From positions 145,091 to 209,090 of the forward strand of contig JAJRRC010000022.1 of the NCBI GenBank assembly GCA_024279865.1: DNA of 64,000 nt, given 5' to 3'. The notes beneath the pieces were generated by a model. That model saw nothing but the letters and a program-made list of their open reading frames with translations. It made no database searches and was not told the origin of the DNA. A program made the translations under genes and the position numbers. The DNA is from Planctomycetota bacterium (GTDB lineage: Bacteria; Planctomycetota; Phycisphaerae; Phycisphaerales; Phycisphaeraceae). The first letter of the stretch is position 1. The number at the start of each line of letters is the position of its first letter. Shown here in pieces: positions 18,083 through 27,477 of this stretch.

Positions 18083-19027
18083 TTATTGCTGACGTCGCGT
18101 AGCTTCTCCAAGTGTTTTTTTCTCACTATTGGTCAAACTTTGAATACCAGAGATTTTGACTTTATCGAGGATTCGGTTCACCTCAGCCTCTAAGGAAGTA
18201 CGGGTCTTTTCCTCTCGCTGTTGACGCCAATTTTGAGCCCGCCCCGCAAGGGTGGAACCTCGCCCAAACCGGTCGGCAAAGTTCAATAAATTCGGATGAC
18301 GCACCAGTAAAAACCCAAGAGCCGCACCGCCCAGATGCGCTGCCTGGCCACCTGCATTACTGCCTGCGTTGATCACGGTATAGGCTGCAATCGCCAACGC
18401 GACCCACAGCACCACTTTCAACGGCACAGGCAAAATGAACATGACCAAAACCTTCGTGTCCGGAGCGATGCGTGCTGCAGCAACGAGAATTCCAAATATC
18501 CCTGCCGACGCACCCACCAACGGTGTCCATGGCGCATCGACCAAGACACCCATCGAAAGCAACAACAAATACGCCACCGCGCCCGTGATGCCACACAACA
18601 GATAAAAAGCCAAAAACCGCTTGGAACCCAAATACATTTCAATCATCGGGCCCAAGAAAAACAACCCCAGCATATTCATTAAAATATGATTGAAATTCGC
18701 ATGCAAAAATTGAAACGTAATCAATCGCCAAATTTGAAATTGTTGAATCGCCAACGTCGCTGAAAAATGACCCAGCCCATCAAGCAACGGCATCTGCATC
18801 ATCCCGTGTGGTGTGGCCTGTGTCACCACCATCCCCATACGAGCAAACAACGCATCGAGAAAAAACGCCGCGATGTTAATAATGAGCAGCCAAGTCACCA
18901 CGGAATGACGGCCTAGCTTTGGCAAAGCAAAACGACCCATTCGGGTGTAATTGCCACCCAAATTTCCGGAAGAACTTCCAGTAAAGCCCGATAGGCCACG
19001 GTTATAATCTCGGTCGTGAAAACTCAT
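18083..19027 (-). CDS. Rhomboid-family intramembrane serine protease
   Basis: A 314-residue membrane protein. About six hydrophobic helices lie between residues 43 and 245. The catalytic Ser is in GASAGIFG (about 172) and the His in AAHLGGA (about 231); the L1-loop and HILMNMLGL motif (His-x-x-x-Asn) are present, so the protease should be active. A charged cytoplasmic tail follows (about 250-314). It overlaps the upstream nudF-like gene by four bases (ATGA), indicating coupled translation. Its substrate is unknown. Confidence 0.93.
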   Translation of the reverse strand: MSFHDRDYNRGLSGFTGSSSGNLGGNYTRMGRFALPKLGRHSVVTWLLIINIAAFFLDALFARMGMVVTQATPHGMMQMPLLDGLGHFSATLAIQQFQIWRLITFQFLHANFNHILMNMLGLFFLGPMIEMYLGSKRFLAFYLLCGITGAVAYLLLLSMGVLVDAPWTPLVGASAGIFGILVAAARIAPDTKVLVMFILPVPLKVVLWVALAIAAYTVINAGSNAGGQAAHLGGAALGFLLVRHPNLLNFADRFGRGSTLAGRAQNWRQQREEKTRTSLEAEVNRILDKVKISGIQSLTNSEKKTLGEATRRQQ

Positions 19028-19575
19028 CGGCTCGCAGTATGATTCCCAAAAGTTTGATAATACAACAACGTCGCAATCGTCTTGCCGTCACGGATTTCTC
19101 CGTCACGAATCATCGCGATGGACTGTTCCAACGGCATCACCTCAACGGTAATCTTCTCCGAAGCTTCGAGCTGCTGTCCAACGGCTTCAAGATCTGTTGC
19201 AAGGTAAGCCCACATCTGTTCTGTACAAATACCCGGACTGGAAAAAAACGTCGTCAAAAGATTCATCCCCGACGCTCGGTAGCCCGCCTCTTCAATCAAC
19301 TCCCGACCGGCTGTCTGCTCAGGCGGCTCGCCCGAATCGAGCGTGCCAGCGGGCAATTCCCAAAGTAACTGACCCACGGCCGACCGATCATTGCGGATCA
19401 TCACAATCGTTCGCTCATTGAGCAACGGTAAAATCACCACCGCGCCCGGGTGAACCACCACATCCTTGCGAAACATCCCCGATGCTGGATCACGATTGGG
19501 CAGCTCCGTTGTCACGACATCAAATCGCTTGCCTTCAAATACCTTCGTCGCAGTTTTTTGCAGGTCTTCGTTCAT
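19024..19575 (-). CDS. Nudix hydrolase, ADP-ribose pyrophosphatase-like
   Basis: A 183-residue Nudix enzyme like NudF/ADP-ribose pyrophosphatase. It has HPGAVVILPLL, then ELPAGTLDSGEPPEQTAGRELIEEAGY, which is a complete Nudix box. ADP-ribose would be hydrolysed to AMP and ribose 5-phosphate. ATG 19575 gives the family N-terminus; an upstream in-frame ATG at 19644 adds 23 unconserved residues. It is the first gene of a minus-strand group with the rhomboid gene. Confidence 0.9.
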   Translation of the reverse strand: MNEDLQKTATKVFEGKRFDVVTTELPNRDPASGMFRKDVVVHPGAVVILPLLNERTIVMIRNDRSAVGQLLWELPAGTLDSGEPPEQTAGRELIEEAGYRASGMNLLTTFFSSPGICTEQMWAYLATDLEAVGQQLEASEKITVEVMPLEQSIAMIRDGEIRDGKTIATLLYYQTFGNHTASR

Positions 19576-19840
19576 GAAGACACATTGTATACCAATTGCT
19601 TCAATAGAACATGATCCTTTCAGATTAAGAACATCCTTTGACAAACAAGATAAAAAGACGGTTTTTCAGTGGCATCAACACCTTTAATCGCGTATTCTCT
19701 AATTCCTTCTGGATGGACGCTTCTATTTAATTTCGGACTTTACTTTTCCCGAAACTGCCGGTCTCCCGGAAACCACTGGCCTTTGAGCCCTTGAAAACGA
19801 TCAAAGTAACGGACTGAATTTGAGAAAGAACAAAGCACCA

Positions 19841-20308
19841 ATGACGCATCAAAGATTGATTTTAAGTGGCTTACTGGCTGCTTGTATGGGACTTTGTGGA
19901 TGCTCCACGCTCGGAACCGCCAAAGTCCCCCCGCGTGTGAAATTAATCACGCCACAACGCGTCTATCATCAACTGACCTGGAACCCCGAAGAATTAACCA
20001 AAGACGTTGCAGTACGATCCCATCGCGTCACCCGCAGCGCCAGCTACCACACGGTGCGTGTTCGAACGGCAGAAAAACCCCATGTTCACGACAAACATGA
20101 CATGGTCGTCACCGTTCTGTCTGGCATCGCACGCATCCATCTGGGTCTCAAATCCTTTGACCTCAAACCCGGCGACGTGGTGGAAATCCCACGTGGAACC
20201 ATCCACTGGGTCGAAAATTTATCTGCCAAACAAGCCTACGAAGCATTTGTGGTCTTCACCCCACCGTACCATGGCAGAGACAAACGAGTCATCGATCTAC
20301 CTCGGTAA
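19841..20308 (+). CDS. Cupin-domain lipoprotein
   Basis: A 155-residue lipoprotein with signal and lipobox LCGC. A single cupin domain (about residues 55-140) has the metal-binding pattern EKPHVHDKHDMVVTVLSG and then LKPGDVVEIPRGTIHWVEN; the two His of HVHDKHD and the later His could bind a metal. The catalytic role is unknown; such envelope cupins may bind small ligands. ATG 19841 is chosen over an upstream TTG. A degenerate repeat hairpin lies 130 bp after the stop. Confidence 0.8.
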   Translation: MTHQRLILSGLLAACMGLCGCSTLGTAKVPPRVKLITPQRVYHQLTWNPEELTKDVAVRSHRVTRSASYHTVRVRTAEKPHVHDKHDMVVTVLSGIARIHLGLKSFDLKPGDVVEIPRGTIHWVENLSAKQAYEAFVVFTPPYHGRDKRVIDLPR

Positions 20309-20440
20309 TCAAAACAGGCCATGGGCCATTTCTGATTGTGCCTCCCCCACAACAACGTTCCAATAACTCACAATTTGAGATTCATACGCATCTGGCATTG
20401 CGTCGATAGATCAAATAGTAAGGCAAATAAACTGCCTTCA

Positions 20441-20475
20441 AACGGTGCTTTGCACCCGCGGCTGCCATATAATAC
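20441..20475 (+). repeat. Possible degenerate repeat-family hairpin, copy H
   Basis: GGTGC-TTT-GCACC followed by CGCGGCTGCC resembles the hairpin core of the MITE family, again downstream of a plus-strand gene and in its direction. No terminal repeats are visible, so this is tentative. Confidence 0.35.
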
Positions 20476-20502
20476 AAATAGCACGTGGCAGACGAGAATA
20501 TG

Positions 20503-20524
20503 TTTAGGCTCAAAAAAGCCTAAA
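20503..20524 (+). promoter_or_regulatory. 8-bp perfect hairpin in the 5' region of the 593-residue gene
   Basis: TTTAGGCT and AGCCTAAA flank a CAAAAA loop, ending 42 bp before the ATG. It lacks a T-run, so it is more likely a leader structure or protein site than a terminator. Confidence 0.45.
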
Positions 20525-20566
20525 CACTGAAACAAAAACAAGTTAAAGTGATCAAGGGGATCGACC

Positions 20567-22348
20567 ATGCAATCAAAAAAACTTTTTGCCATCACCAGCA
20601 TCCTAGTCTTTGGCATTGCCGAAGTGACTGTTCAAGGCCAATACGGACTGGACAACAACCTCGAACAATCCTCGAGCCAAATCAACCCCAGCTCCCCTTT
20701 GACAGATTATGGTGCGAGAAACAACCTCATCACCGGTAACGTCAGTGGAAACAAACAGTTCCGTGGCAACGTCGACTATGGCTCTGCGGGCGATTTCCGA
20801 GGTTCCGCCGGCAGTGACCACCTCTTTCGATACCGAGCCAGCGCAGCCCCCGCAGGCGCGATACGGAACATGCTCAGCCCCCAAAGCATCCGACGCAGTA
20901 GTCGAGCAGCTATTTTGGGCAATGTCCCCACACTTCGCTCGAATTCTCGGAACCTGATCCCATCGGTCGATACCTCCGTCGGCACTTATCGGACAGGTCA
21001 AGTCCAACCCCAAGCACCAGGTGCCAGCCAAGCTGGCCTCAGTAGCAACAGGTCCTTGAATGTACGAACCCGCCAGCAAAGCCGTGCCCAGCCAGGCTCA
21101 CCCATGACCGTGAATCTGCGTCCGCTTGCCATCGGCGGCCGCTCTGCTGCCTCGGTCCCCGCGCAGCGAGCTTTCACGCCTTCGCAAACCAACCCCGATA
21201 GCTTGCTGGCTTATCCTTTATCCACCGCCCCCAAACCCACCGCTCAAACACCTGCCCCGGCGCGAAGCCTCCTCTCCTCACAGCCGGCTCATGAGCCTCA
21301 TGCTTCTCAAGAACAGCGTGTGTTGAAACTTCAATCTCAACAAACTTCAGATCAGGGATCATTAAACGCCCTGCCCGGACAAGATGCCTTCCAAATGCTC
21401 CGCCAAGCCAAAGCCAACCGCCAACGCATCGCCCAAGGTCTCGAACCACTCACCCACGGCCCCAACCCCACCAACCAACTCATCAAATCGACCCACAAAA
21501 AAACCGCAACCCCCGGTTCCCCCGGTTCCCCCGGCTCCCCCGGTTCCCCCGGCTCCCCCGGCTCCCCCCGAACCCCTGCAAATACCTTGGGGTCACCCCA
21601 ATCCCTTGGCAATGCCCAAACAGTCGCCCAGGCGGACGCGTTTAGCCAAGTGCTTCAAGCCGTGTCTCAAGGTATCACCACGCCACAAGAATTAGCACGC
21701 CAACGACAGCAAGAACAACAGCAAATCACCCACGCACGATTGACTGCCCGAGGTGTCCAAACACCACAACCCGCCATCGCCAGCCCACCCCCCACCGGCG
21801 GCTTGTTCGCAACAGCCAAACCCGCTGCTAAAACCGCCCCTGTGGTCCCAGGAATCCCCGAACACTCTTCACAAACAGCCACCGACTTACAACGCCAGTG
21901 GTACAACACACGCATGCTCCAACAAGGGAACAATAACTTGCGTCATGGCCAGTATTTTGATGCAGCACGCAAATTCCGAAATGTCCTGCTTTCTGAGCCA
22001 AACACGTTCGAAGCCAGCAGAGGCCTGCTCCATGCTCAGATTGGTGCGGGCATGATCCGCGTGGCCTCGTTGAACCTGCGATCACTTTTTGAAAAATTCC
22101 CTCAAAGCATCTCAAACAAAGTCGATATCGCAACCTTACCAAACGCAAAAAGACGCAACTGGGTCCGTCAGCAGGCACAAAGTTTAATGGATCAGTTTGG
22201 GAATCATGATGCGGCTTTGCTCTTGGCCTATCTGGGCTATCAGACATCTGACGCACAGTTGTTACAATATGGCATGAACATAGCGCAGCAGAACCTTCAG
22301 GGCGACCCCCTCCTTCCGCTGCTTCGCCGTGCTTGGCAAGGGAAATAA
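20567..22348 (+). CDS. Large secreted protein with collagen-like PGS tract and TPR-like C-terminus
   Basis: A 593-residue exported protein; the signal peptide ends near residue 24 (VTVQGQ). The mature N-terminal 300 residues are low complexity, rich in Ser, Asn, Gln, Arg and Pro. Residues about 315-336 are Pro-Gly-Ser triplets encoded by a 9-nt DNA repeat. The C-terminal part (about 445-590) has helical repeats of TPR type (RHGQYFDAARKFRNVLLSEP). AAGGGG precedes the ATG. I do not recognise a family; a structural or envelope role is a guess. Confidence 0.72.
   Translation: MQSKKLFAITSILVFGIAEVTVQGQYGLDNNLEQSSSQINPSSPLTDYGARNNLITGNVSGNKQFRGNVDYGSAGDFRGSAGSDHLFRYRASAAPAGAIRNMLSPQSIRRSSRAAILGNVPTLRSNSRNLIPSVDTSVGTYRTGQVQPQAPGASQAGLSSNRSLNVRTRQQSRAQPGSPMTVNLRPLAIGGRSAASVPAQRAFTPSQTNPDSLLAYPLSTAPKPTAQTPAPARSLLSSQPAHEPHASQEQRVLKLQSQQTSDQGSLNALPGQDAFQMLRQAKANRQRIAQGLEPLTHGPNPTNQLIKSTHKKTATPGSPGSPGSPGSPGSPGSPRTPANTLGSPQSLGNAQTVAQADAFSQVLQAVSQGITTPQELARQRQQEQQQITHARLTARGVQTPQPAIASPPPTGGLFATAKPAAKTAPVVPGIPEHSSQTATDLQRQWYNTRMLQQGNNNLRHGQYFDAARKFRNVLLSEPNTFEASRGLLHAQIGAGMIRVASLNLRSLFEKFPQSISNKVDIATLPNAKRRNWVRQQAQSLMDQFGNHDAALLLAYLGYQTSDAQLLQYGMNIAQQNLQGDPLLPLLRRAWQGK
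21510..21570 (+). repeat. 9-nt CCCGGTTCC/CCCGGCTCC tandem repeat in coding sequence
   Basis: About seven units of 9 nt encode Pro-Gly-Ser. The sequence is related to the CCGGGG tracts elsewhere in the window, here with a frame-preserving period. Confidence 0.93.
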
Positions 22349-22447
22349 AGTTTCTTCCCCCCAAAAGCCTCCCAACAACACCCGCAAGACCACGTTTCAG
22401 CAACCGTTGGTTCCTTGAAACAGTGCAAAGTATTGTTTGAATTTAAG

Positions 22448-23869
22448 ATGACGAATACCTCAATCCAATCTGCCACCACCTCCGCCATCAACGTTGCCCA
22501 GCAACAGGTGCGTCAGCTCCAATCTGAAAAGCAAGAACTTGTTTCAGAAAAACAAGAGCTCGTTCAGCGCGTCAAAGAAGCTGATGTGCTCTATACCTTG
22601 AGTACATTGCTTTCAGCCCATCGCAATGTGGACGAGTTGCTTAACTCTGCGGCTGAACTGGCTGTCAAGGTCATGCACGCCAAAGCTGCGAGCATCCGTC
22701 TGCTCAGTGATGATGGGACGGAGTTAATCCCCAAGGCCACTTGTAATTTGTCTGAAGGTTATTTGAAGAACAAGCCCATTCGTGTGGAGAATAGCGAATT
22801 GGCTCGCCGGGCATTTGAAGGGGACGTGACTTATATTCCTGACATTTCCCAGGACACCCGCACGCTGTATCCCAGTGATGTCAAGCGTGAGGGGCTCGTC
22901 TCCATGCTCAGCGCGCCGATGGTGTACAAGGATCAAACCTTGGGCACACTCCGGGTTTATTCAGGTGAACCGCGTGCGTTTTCACCTTCTTCGGGAGAGC
23001 TACTCAAAGCGGTCGGTCACTTGATGGCTGCGGCGATTGATCACGCCCGCGTGGATGCAAGAGAATCTGAACGTCGTCACGTCAAGCGTCAATTGCAGAT
23101 GGGTGCTGCGGTGCAACGACGGATGTTGCCTGCGACGATGCCTCAGATGCCGCCGTTTGATATTGCAGCGCGTTATGAAGCGAGTTTGGATCTGGGGGGC
23201 GACTTTTTTGACTTTATCGATCTCGAAGGCCACCTCGGCGTGGTCGTTGCAGACGTGGTCGGCAAGGGCGTGGCTGCCAGTTTACTCATGTCTGCCGTCC
23301 GAGCTTCCTTACGAGCGTATGCACAAGATGTGTACGATCTGGATGAAGTGATTTCCCGCGTGAACTATGCCATGAGCCGCGACACGCTGGTCAATGAATT
23401 TGCAACCTTGTTTTATGGGGTCCTTGATCCACAGACCTGTCAGTTGACCTATTGCAATGCAGGCCACGAGCCGCCGCTGCTTTTGCGAGACGGGAAAATC
23501 CAAATGCTCGAAACAGGCGGCATGATCATCGGGGTCGATGATCAAGAAGTTTACGATAAGCAAAACGTCAAGCTCCAGGCAAACGACTACCTGCTGTTTT
23601 ACACCGACGGCCTCACCGAAGCCTTTGATTTTAACGATAAACAATTCGGTCGAGAACGCATCAACAACGCCCTCAAAGAAGCAGCCGAAGCTCGCATGGA
23701 TGCTCAAACCACCCTCAAACACATCCACTGGCAGCTCAGACGTTTCACCGGCTTACGGGACTTGATGGATGATTTAACCATTGTGGTCATTCGTGTCACC
23801 GACGAACAGGCAGCTCTGGCATTGCCAACCAACAACAAAACCCAATACAAAAACGAGATCGAATCATGA
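22448..23869 (+). CDS. GAF-domain PP2C/SpoIIE-type serine phosphatase
   Basis: A 473-residue signalling phosphatase. A coiled coil opens it (about 12-45, with a duplicated SEKQELV), then a GAF domain (about 50-205) and a PP2C_SIGE/RsbU-type phosphatase domain (about 215-455) with LGGDFFDFI, VVADVVGKG, YCNAGHEPPLLL and LLFYTDGLTEA motifs carrying the metal-binding Asp residues. Such enzymes dephosphorylate STAS-domain anti-sigma antagonists in partner-switching pathways. A STAS protein is encoded in this window at 54359. The start is ATG 22448; the stop overlaps the next gene as ATGA. Confidence 0.92.
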   Translation: MTNTSIQSATTSAINVAQQQVRQLQSEKQELVSEKQELVQRVKEADVLYTLSTLLSAHRNVDELLNSAAELAVKVMHAKAASIRLLSDDGTELIPKATCNLSEGYLKNKPIRVENSELARRAFEGDVTYIPDISQDTRTLYPSDVKREGLVSMLSAPMVYKDQTLGTLRVYSGEPRAFSPSSGELLKAVGHLMAAAIDHARVDARESERRHVKRQLQMGAAVQRRMLPATMPQMPPFDIAARYEASLDLGGDFFDFIDLEGHLGVVVADVVGKGVAASLLMSAVRASLRAYAQDVYDLDEVISRVNYAMSRDTLVNEFATLFYGVLDPQTCQLTYCNAGHEPPLLLRDGKIQMLETGGMIIGVDDQEVYDKQNVKLQANDYLLFYTDGLTEAFDFNDKQFGRERINNALKEAAEARMDAQTTLKHIHWQLRRFTGLRDLMDDLTIVVIRVTDEQAALALPTNNKTQYKNEIES

Positions 23870-24948
23870 CTCAGCTTGCAGGATTTTGGATGATCGTGGC
23901 CAGCTTTTCCCCCACGGACCAAGCGGGCTTACATGTCTATCAGATGGATGCCCAGACAGGTCAACTGACCCATGTCCGACACGTGACTGAGGGAATCCAT
24001 CGCCCGCTGTACACCACCACAAACCCCACACAACAATACCTCTACGTGGCGGACCTTGTTCCCAAACAAAACGATGCCATCGCAGCCTATGCGATCAACG
24101 CCAAAACCGGCGACCTGCAATTTTTGAATAGCAAACCTTCAGGCGGCAAAGTGCCTTGCTATGTCAATATTTCGCCAGATCATCACGCTGCCCTCGTCGC
24201 CAACTACAGCAACGGAACCGTCAGTCTGCTGAACCTCGAAAGTGACGGCAAGATCGGACAAACCCTCGTCACCCAAGAACACCAAGGACATAGTGTTCAC
24301 CCCAAACGCCAAAAAACGTCACACCCCCATAGCTTTCAATTTTCCCCCGACGGCCGCTTTGCACTGGCAGCAGATTTGGGAACCGACCGAATCGTCATCT
24401 ATCGCGTCAATGCAAAAAACAACACACTCCAGCCCAATGACCCGCCCTATTTCACAACCCCTCCCGGAAGTGGACCGAGACATCTCGTCTTTGATTCGAC
24501 CGGAACGCAGGCCTTTGCCACCACGGAATTAGACAACACCATTCTGTCCATGCGATACGACCCACAGGCGGGAACCCTCAAGCTCATTGAAGTCATCAGC
24601 ATGCTCCCCCAAGGGACCACCGCTGACAGCTATGCCGCGGACCTGCATATCCATCCCAACGGCAAATTCCTCTATGCCTCCAATCGCGGCACGGACAACA
24701 TTGTCATCATGTCTATCGACCCTGCCTCGGGAAAACTCGAAGTCGTCGGCCACGAGCCGACACAAGGCTCCTTCCCACGGGGTTTTGCCATTGAGCCCAC
24801 AGGACGCTTCCTGTATGTCGCCAATGAGCGGTCTGACAATGTGGTAGTATTCAAAATCGACCCACAAACCGGCAAACTTTCCCCCACCGGACAAACGGTC
24901 GAACTTGATGCCCCCATGTGCATCACCTTTATCCCCATCAAGCCATAG
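23866..24948 (+). CDS. Lactonase-family seven-bladed beta-propeller protein
   Basis: A 360-residue protein of the 6-phosphogluconolactonase/YbhE (YkgB) family. The repeated blade motif is visible: SPDGRFALAADLGTDRIVIY, HPNGKFLYASNRGTDNIVIM, EPTGRFLYVANERSDNVVVF. It has no signal peptide, so it is probably cytoplasmic. The family hydrolyses 6-phosphogluconolactone in the pentose-phosphate route, but many members are uncharacterised. ATG 23866 overlaps the phosphatase stop by four bases, so the pair is coexpressed. Confidence 0.9.
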   Translation: MTQLAGFWMIVASFSPTDQAGLHVYQMDAQTGQLTHVRHVTEGIHRPLYTTTNPTQQYLYVADLVPKQNDAIAAYAINAKTGDLQFLNSKPSGGKVPCYVNISPDHHAALVANYSNGTVSLLNLESDGKIGQTLVTQEHQGHSVHPKRQKTSHPHSFQFSPDGRFALAADLGTDRIVIYRVNAKNNTLQPNDPPYFTTPPGSGPRHLVFDSTGTQAFATTELDNTILSMRYDPQAGTLKLIEVISMLPQGTTADSYAADLHIHPNGKFLYASNRGTDNIVIMSIDPASGKLEVVGHEPTQGSFPRGFAIEPTGRFLYVANERSDNVVVFKIDPQTGKLSPTGQTVELDAPMCITFIPIKP

Positions 24949-25063
24949 TCGGAATAAGACATGAAATCCACCGAATCGAACATAGCATCGCCCTCACGCG
25001 AGCGATAAGATTTCTCCAGCAGTGCCTTAAACACCCTCATTTGTTTCACCGGAGATTTACGCT

Positions 25064-25153
25064 ATGCCCGCATCTGTTAATACGGTTGTCCCTCAGGTTC
25101 AAGCTTCCAGTGGGAAAGTTCCCAACAGCGCCCTATCAGTCGATGACGTTTGA
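25064..25153 (+). CDS. 29-codon leader ORF, probably the displaced start of the DUF455-like gene
   Basis: ATG 25064 has an excellent ribosome site (GGAG 9 nt upstream), but the frame ends at TGA 25151-25153. The downstream frame, read in +1 from about 25121, continues naturally into the DUF455-like protein. Skipping one base in the GTTCCCAACAGC stretch (25118-25129) would join them. It is either the true N-terminus broken by one extra base, a +1 frameshift site (CCC-A), or a short translationally coupled leader. Confidence 0.5.
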   Translation: MPASVNTVVPQVQASSGKVPNSALSVDDV

Positions 25154-26450
25154 ATATCTTGAACGTTCGTTGCATCGGATCATGTGCGCTTGGGGCAATC
25201 AGTTTTTGGACTGGGATGATAAGCAGGCCTTGAGCCGTCATGTCTGGGAGCAGGCTGAAATTGTGCGGCGACTGCGAAACCGCATTGAGCAATTCCCAGG
25301 CCTCAAAGCAGGCGCACCTGTTTCCAAAGAACTCGAAATACTCGCCAATACTGTGTTGATGGCCACAGATTTTGAAGATGCGGTCAATGGCATTTACCAG
25401 ATTCTCTCCAATGCGTTGGTGCTGGCGTATGATCATTTTTCACAGTCGGTGCATCCGATTCACGATGCGCCGACCCATGAAATCATTCAGGAAATTGTCT
25501 CGATCAAAGAATTGCAGCGGACTTGGCTGCGTGACTATCGACGGCGAAACCCCCATCAAACAAACCAGGCCTACCAACAAACGATTGCGGACTGTCTGGT
25601 CAATACAAAGCAATTGCAATCACCGCTTCCTCTTAAGGGGCAGGCCGCTGAGCAAGTGGGCCTCAACACGACGTTTAAGATGAAGGAGCCTCGTATTGAT
25701 CCGTCATGGGTGATTAGGCCTGACAAAGAGGTCATGCCTCACCTCATTGCTGATTTTGCCAACAACATTGAAACCCGCCGATTATTTTGGGCCATTGGGT
25801 ACATGCGGGAATTGAATCTGGCCATTGCTCAGTTGAAGTGGATGTACGACGCGCCTTACATGCCTTGGGCGTTTCACCATGACGAATCACGCCACATGTG
25901 GGACGAATCACGTCACGGCGACTCAGGCTATTCCAGACTCAAAGATTTTGGCTTGAAAATCCAAGACATCGGATTTACAAATGCCTCCAAAACATATCCC
26001 GCCCTGGGTGACCCCACAAACCCACTCACCCCAAAAGAACTCTACGAAGCAGTTTTTTTCATTGGCATGGTGGCTGAAACCGGGCACTTCAAGGTCAAAC
26101 GTGAAGCCTATGCGGACTTTCAGGCAGGCGGGGACATGGAATCTGCGGAGATGATGCTATTCGACATGATTGATGAAACCGCTCATGTACAGTACGTCAA
26201 ACGTTGGCTGGGGCCCATTGCGAAGCATGACTCGACGATTGACCACGCCAACTATGAGCAACGAGCGTCCGAAGTTCGCTCCCAAAAACAAGTGGAGAAA
26301 AACCTGACAGCCCAAGAAACTCGCCAATTGCCCCGCCAAACTGGCGACCCACCATGGGACCAATATCAGCATTTCCTTCAAGTCATGAGGCAAATCTGTC
26401 CGCTGAGCAATGCCCAGTCCTGCCCCCCTCGCCTGCCTTTGCCGATGTAG
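25143..26450 (+). CDS. DUF455-like ferritin-like-domain protein
   Basis: A 435-residue protein counted from ATG 25143 (MTFEYLERS). The C-terminal half has helical segments with conserved acidic/His residues, such as HDESRHMWDESRHGDSGY and DMIDETAHVQYVKRWLG (about 340-356), as in ferritin-like di-iron folds of the DUF455 type. Its function is unknown; a metal-dependent oxidase role would be a guess. ATG 25143 has no ribosome site, whereas the overlapping leader ORF 79 bp upstream has a strong one, so the natural start is probably 25064 with a frame change near 25121. The C-terminus ends in a short Pro-rich tail. Confidence 0.7.
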   Translation: MTFEYLERSLHRIMCAWGNQFLDWDDKQALSRHVWEQAEIVRRLRNRIEQFPGLKAGAPVSKELEILANTVLMATDFEDAVNGIYQILSNALVLAYDHFSQSVHPIHDAPTHEIIQEIVSIKELQRTWLRDYRRRNPHQTNQAYQQTIADCLVNTKQLQSPLPLKGQAAEQVGLNTTFKMKEPRIDPSWVIRPDKEVMPHLIADFANNIETRRLFWAIGYMRELNLAIAQLKWMYDAPYMPWAFHHDESRHMWDESRHGDSGYSRLKDFGLKIQDIGFTNASKTYPALGDPTNPLTPKELYEAVFFIGMVAETGHFKVKREAYADFQAGGDMESAEMMLFDMIDETAHVQYVKRWLGPIAKHDSTIDHANYEQRASEVRSQKQVEKNLTAQETRQLPRQTGDPPWDQYQHFLQVMRQICPLSNAQSCPPRLPLPM

Positions 26451-26506
26451 CCCGAGGCTCAAAGCGGCCGATCCCTCTCCAATTCTTCCAAACAGTCCAA
26501 CCCTCG

Positions 26507-26536
26507 TTGGGCTATAGCCCCAGCTTCGACTATACT
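26507..26536 (+). promoter_or_regulatory. Possible tpiA promoter
   Basis: TTGGGC at 26507-26512 and TATACT at 26531-26536, spaced 18 bp, lie 53 bp before the tpiA ATG. The match to a sigma-70-like promoter is moderate. Confidence 0.35.
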
Positions 26537-26588
26537 GTGGGGCTAGAATTTTTACTTCAGTTTAGAGATGGATATAAGGAACCGAATC

Positions 26589-27359
26589 ATGACAAGCCGC
26601 AAGCCATTCGTAGGCGGTAACTGGAAGATGAACCTGCATGGTGCTGAGGCACAAAACCTCGCCACGCAGCTAACCGAATCATTGCCCACCACCGACAAAG
26701 TTGATATCGCGATCTTCCCCGCATTTGGCTATCTCGCACAGGTCGGAAAAATCATCGAAGGGTCGAGCATCAAACTCGGCGCACAAGATTTTTACCATCA
26801 GCCCAACGGTGCTTTCACCGGCGAAGTGAGCTTGAGCATGTTGACCGACCTCGGCGTCAGCGTCGTGCTCATCGGCCACAGTGAACGACGTCATGTCATC
26901 GGCGAAACCGATTCGCTGGTCAACGACAAAGTCCTTGCTGCTCTGGAAGCAAACATGCAGGTCATCCTCTGCGTGGGCGAAACACTCGAACAACGCGAAG
27001 CTGGCAAAACCGATGCGATCAACATGGGACAAACCCTCTTGGGACTCGCCGGCGTCAAGGCTGAGCAAATGGCTCAAGTGACCCTTGCTTACGAACCCGT
27101 CTGGGCCATCGGCACCGGCAAGACCGCCACGCCCGCAGACGCACAGTCGGCACACCTGCATATCCGTCAAGCCCTTGCGCAGAGCTTATTCAACCAGAAA
27201 ATCGCAGACGCAGTACGCATTCAGTACGGCGGATCGATGAAGCCCGGCAACGCATCGGAGCTCTGTGGCGAACCGGATATCGACGGCGGCCTCATCGGCG
27301 GTGCAGCCCTACAAGCAGCAGACTTCGCAGCCATCTGTGAAACAGCCGCAAGCCAGTAA
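26589..27359 (+). CDS. tpiA: Triosephosphate isomerase
   Basis: A 256-residue glycolytic enzyme interconverting dihydroxyacetone phosphate and glyceraldehyde 3-phosphate. All catalytic residues are visible: Lys in GGNWKMN, His in IGHSERR (about 96), Glu in AYEPVWAIGTGKTATP (about 167), and the phosphate loop IQYGGSMKP. The length is typical. ATG 26589 has AAGGA 8 nt upstream; a longer ORF from 26568 is not needed. It is followed by secG and yicC on the same strand. Confidence 0.97.
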   Translation: MTSRKPFVGGNWKMNLHGAEAQNLATQLTESLPTTDKVDIAIFPAFGYLAQVGKIIEGSSIKLGAQDFYHQPNGAFTGEVSLSMLTDLGVSVVLIGHSERRHVIGETDSLVNDKVLAALEANMQVILCVGETLEQREAGKTDAINMGQTLLGLAGVKAEQMAQVTLAYEPVWAIGTGKTATPADAQSAHLHIRQALAQSLFNQKIADAVRIQYGGSMKPGNASELCGEPDIDGGLIGGAALQAADFAAICETAASQ

Positions 27360-27364
27360 ATTTC

Positions 27365-27400
27365 GTCACACTGGCAAACGCCAGCTTGTAAAATTGTGAC
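27365..27400 (+). promoter_or_regulatory. Nested inverted repeat between tpiA and secG
   Basis: GTCACA (27365-27370) pairs with TGTGAC (27395-27400), and directly inside it CTGGC pairs with GCCAG around AAAC. It may be a leader hairpin of secG or an RNA-processing site. It has no T-run. Confidence 0.4.
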
Positions 27401-27477
27401 ACCCTCGTGTTCATTGAACTCACAACGCCAGATGCAAAGAAAAACGCGTCTGGCCTGAAACTTCGGAGTATTCATCC

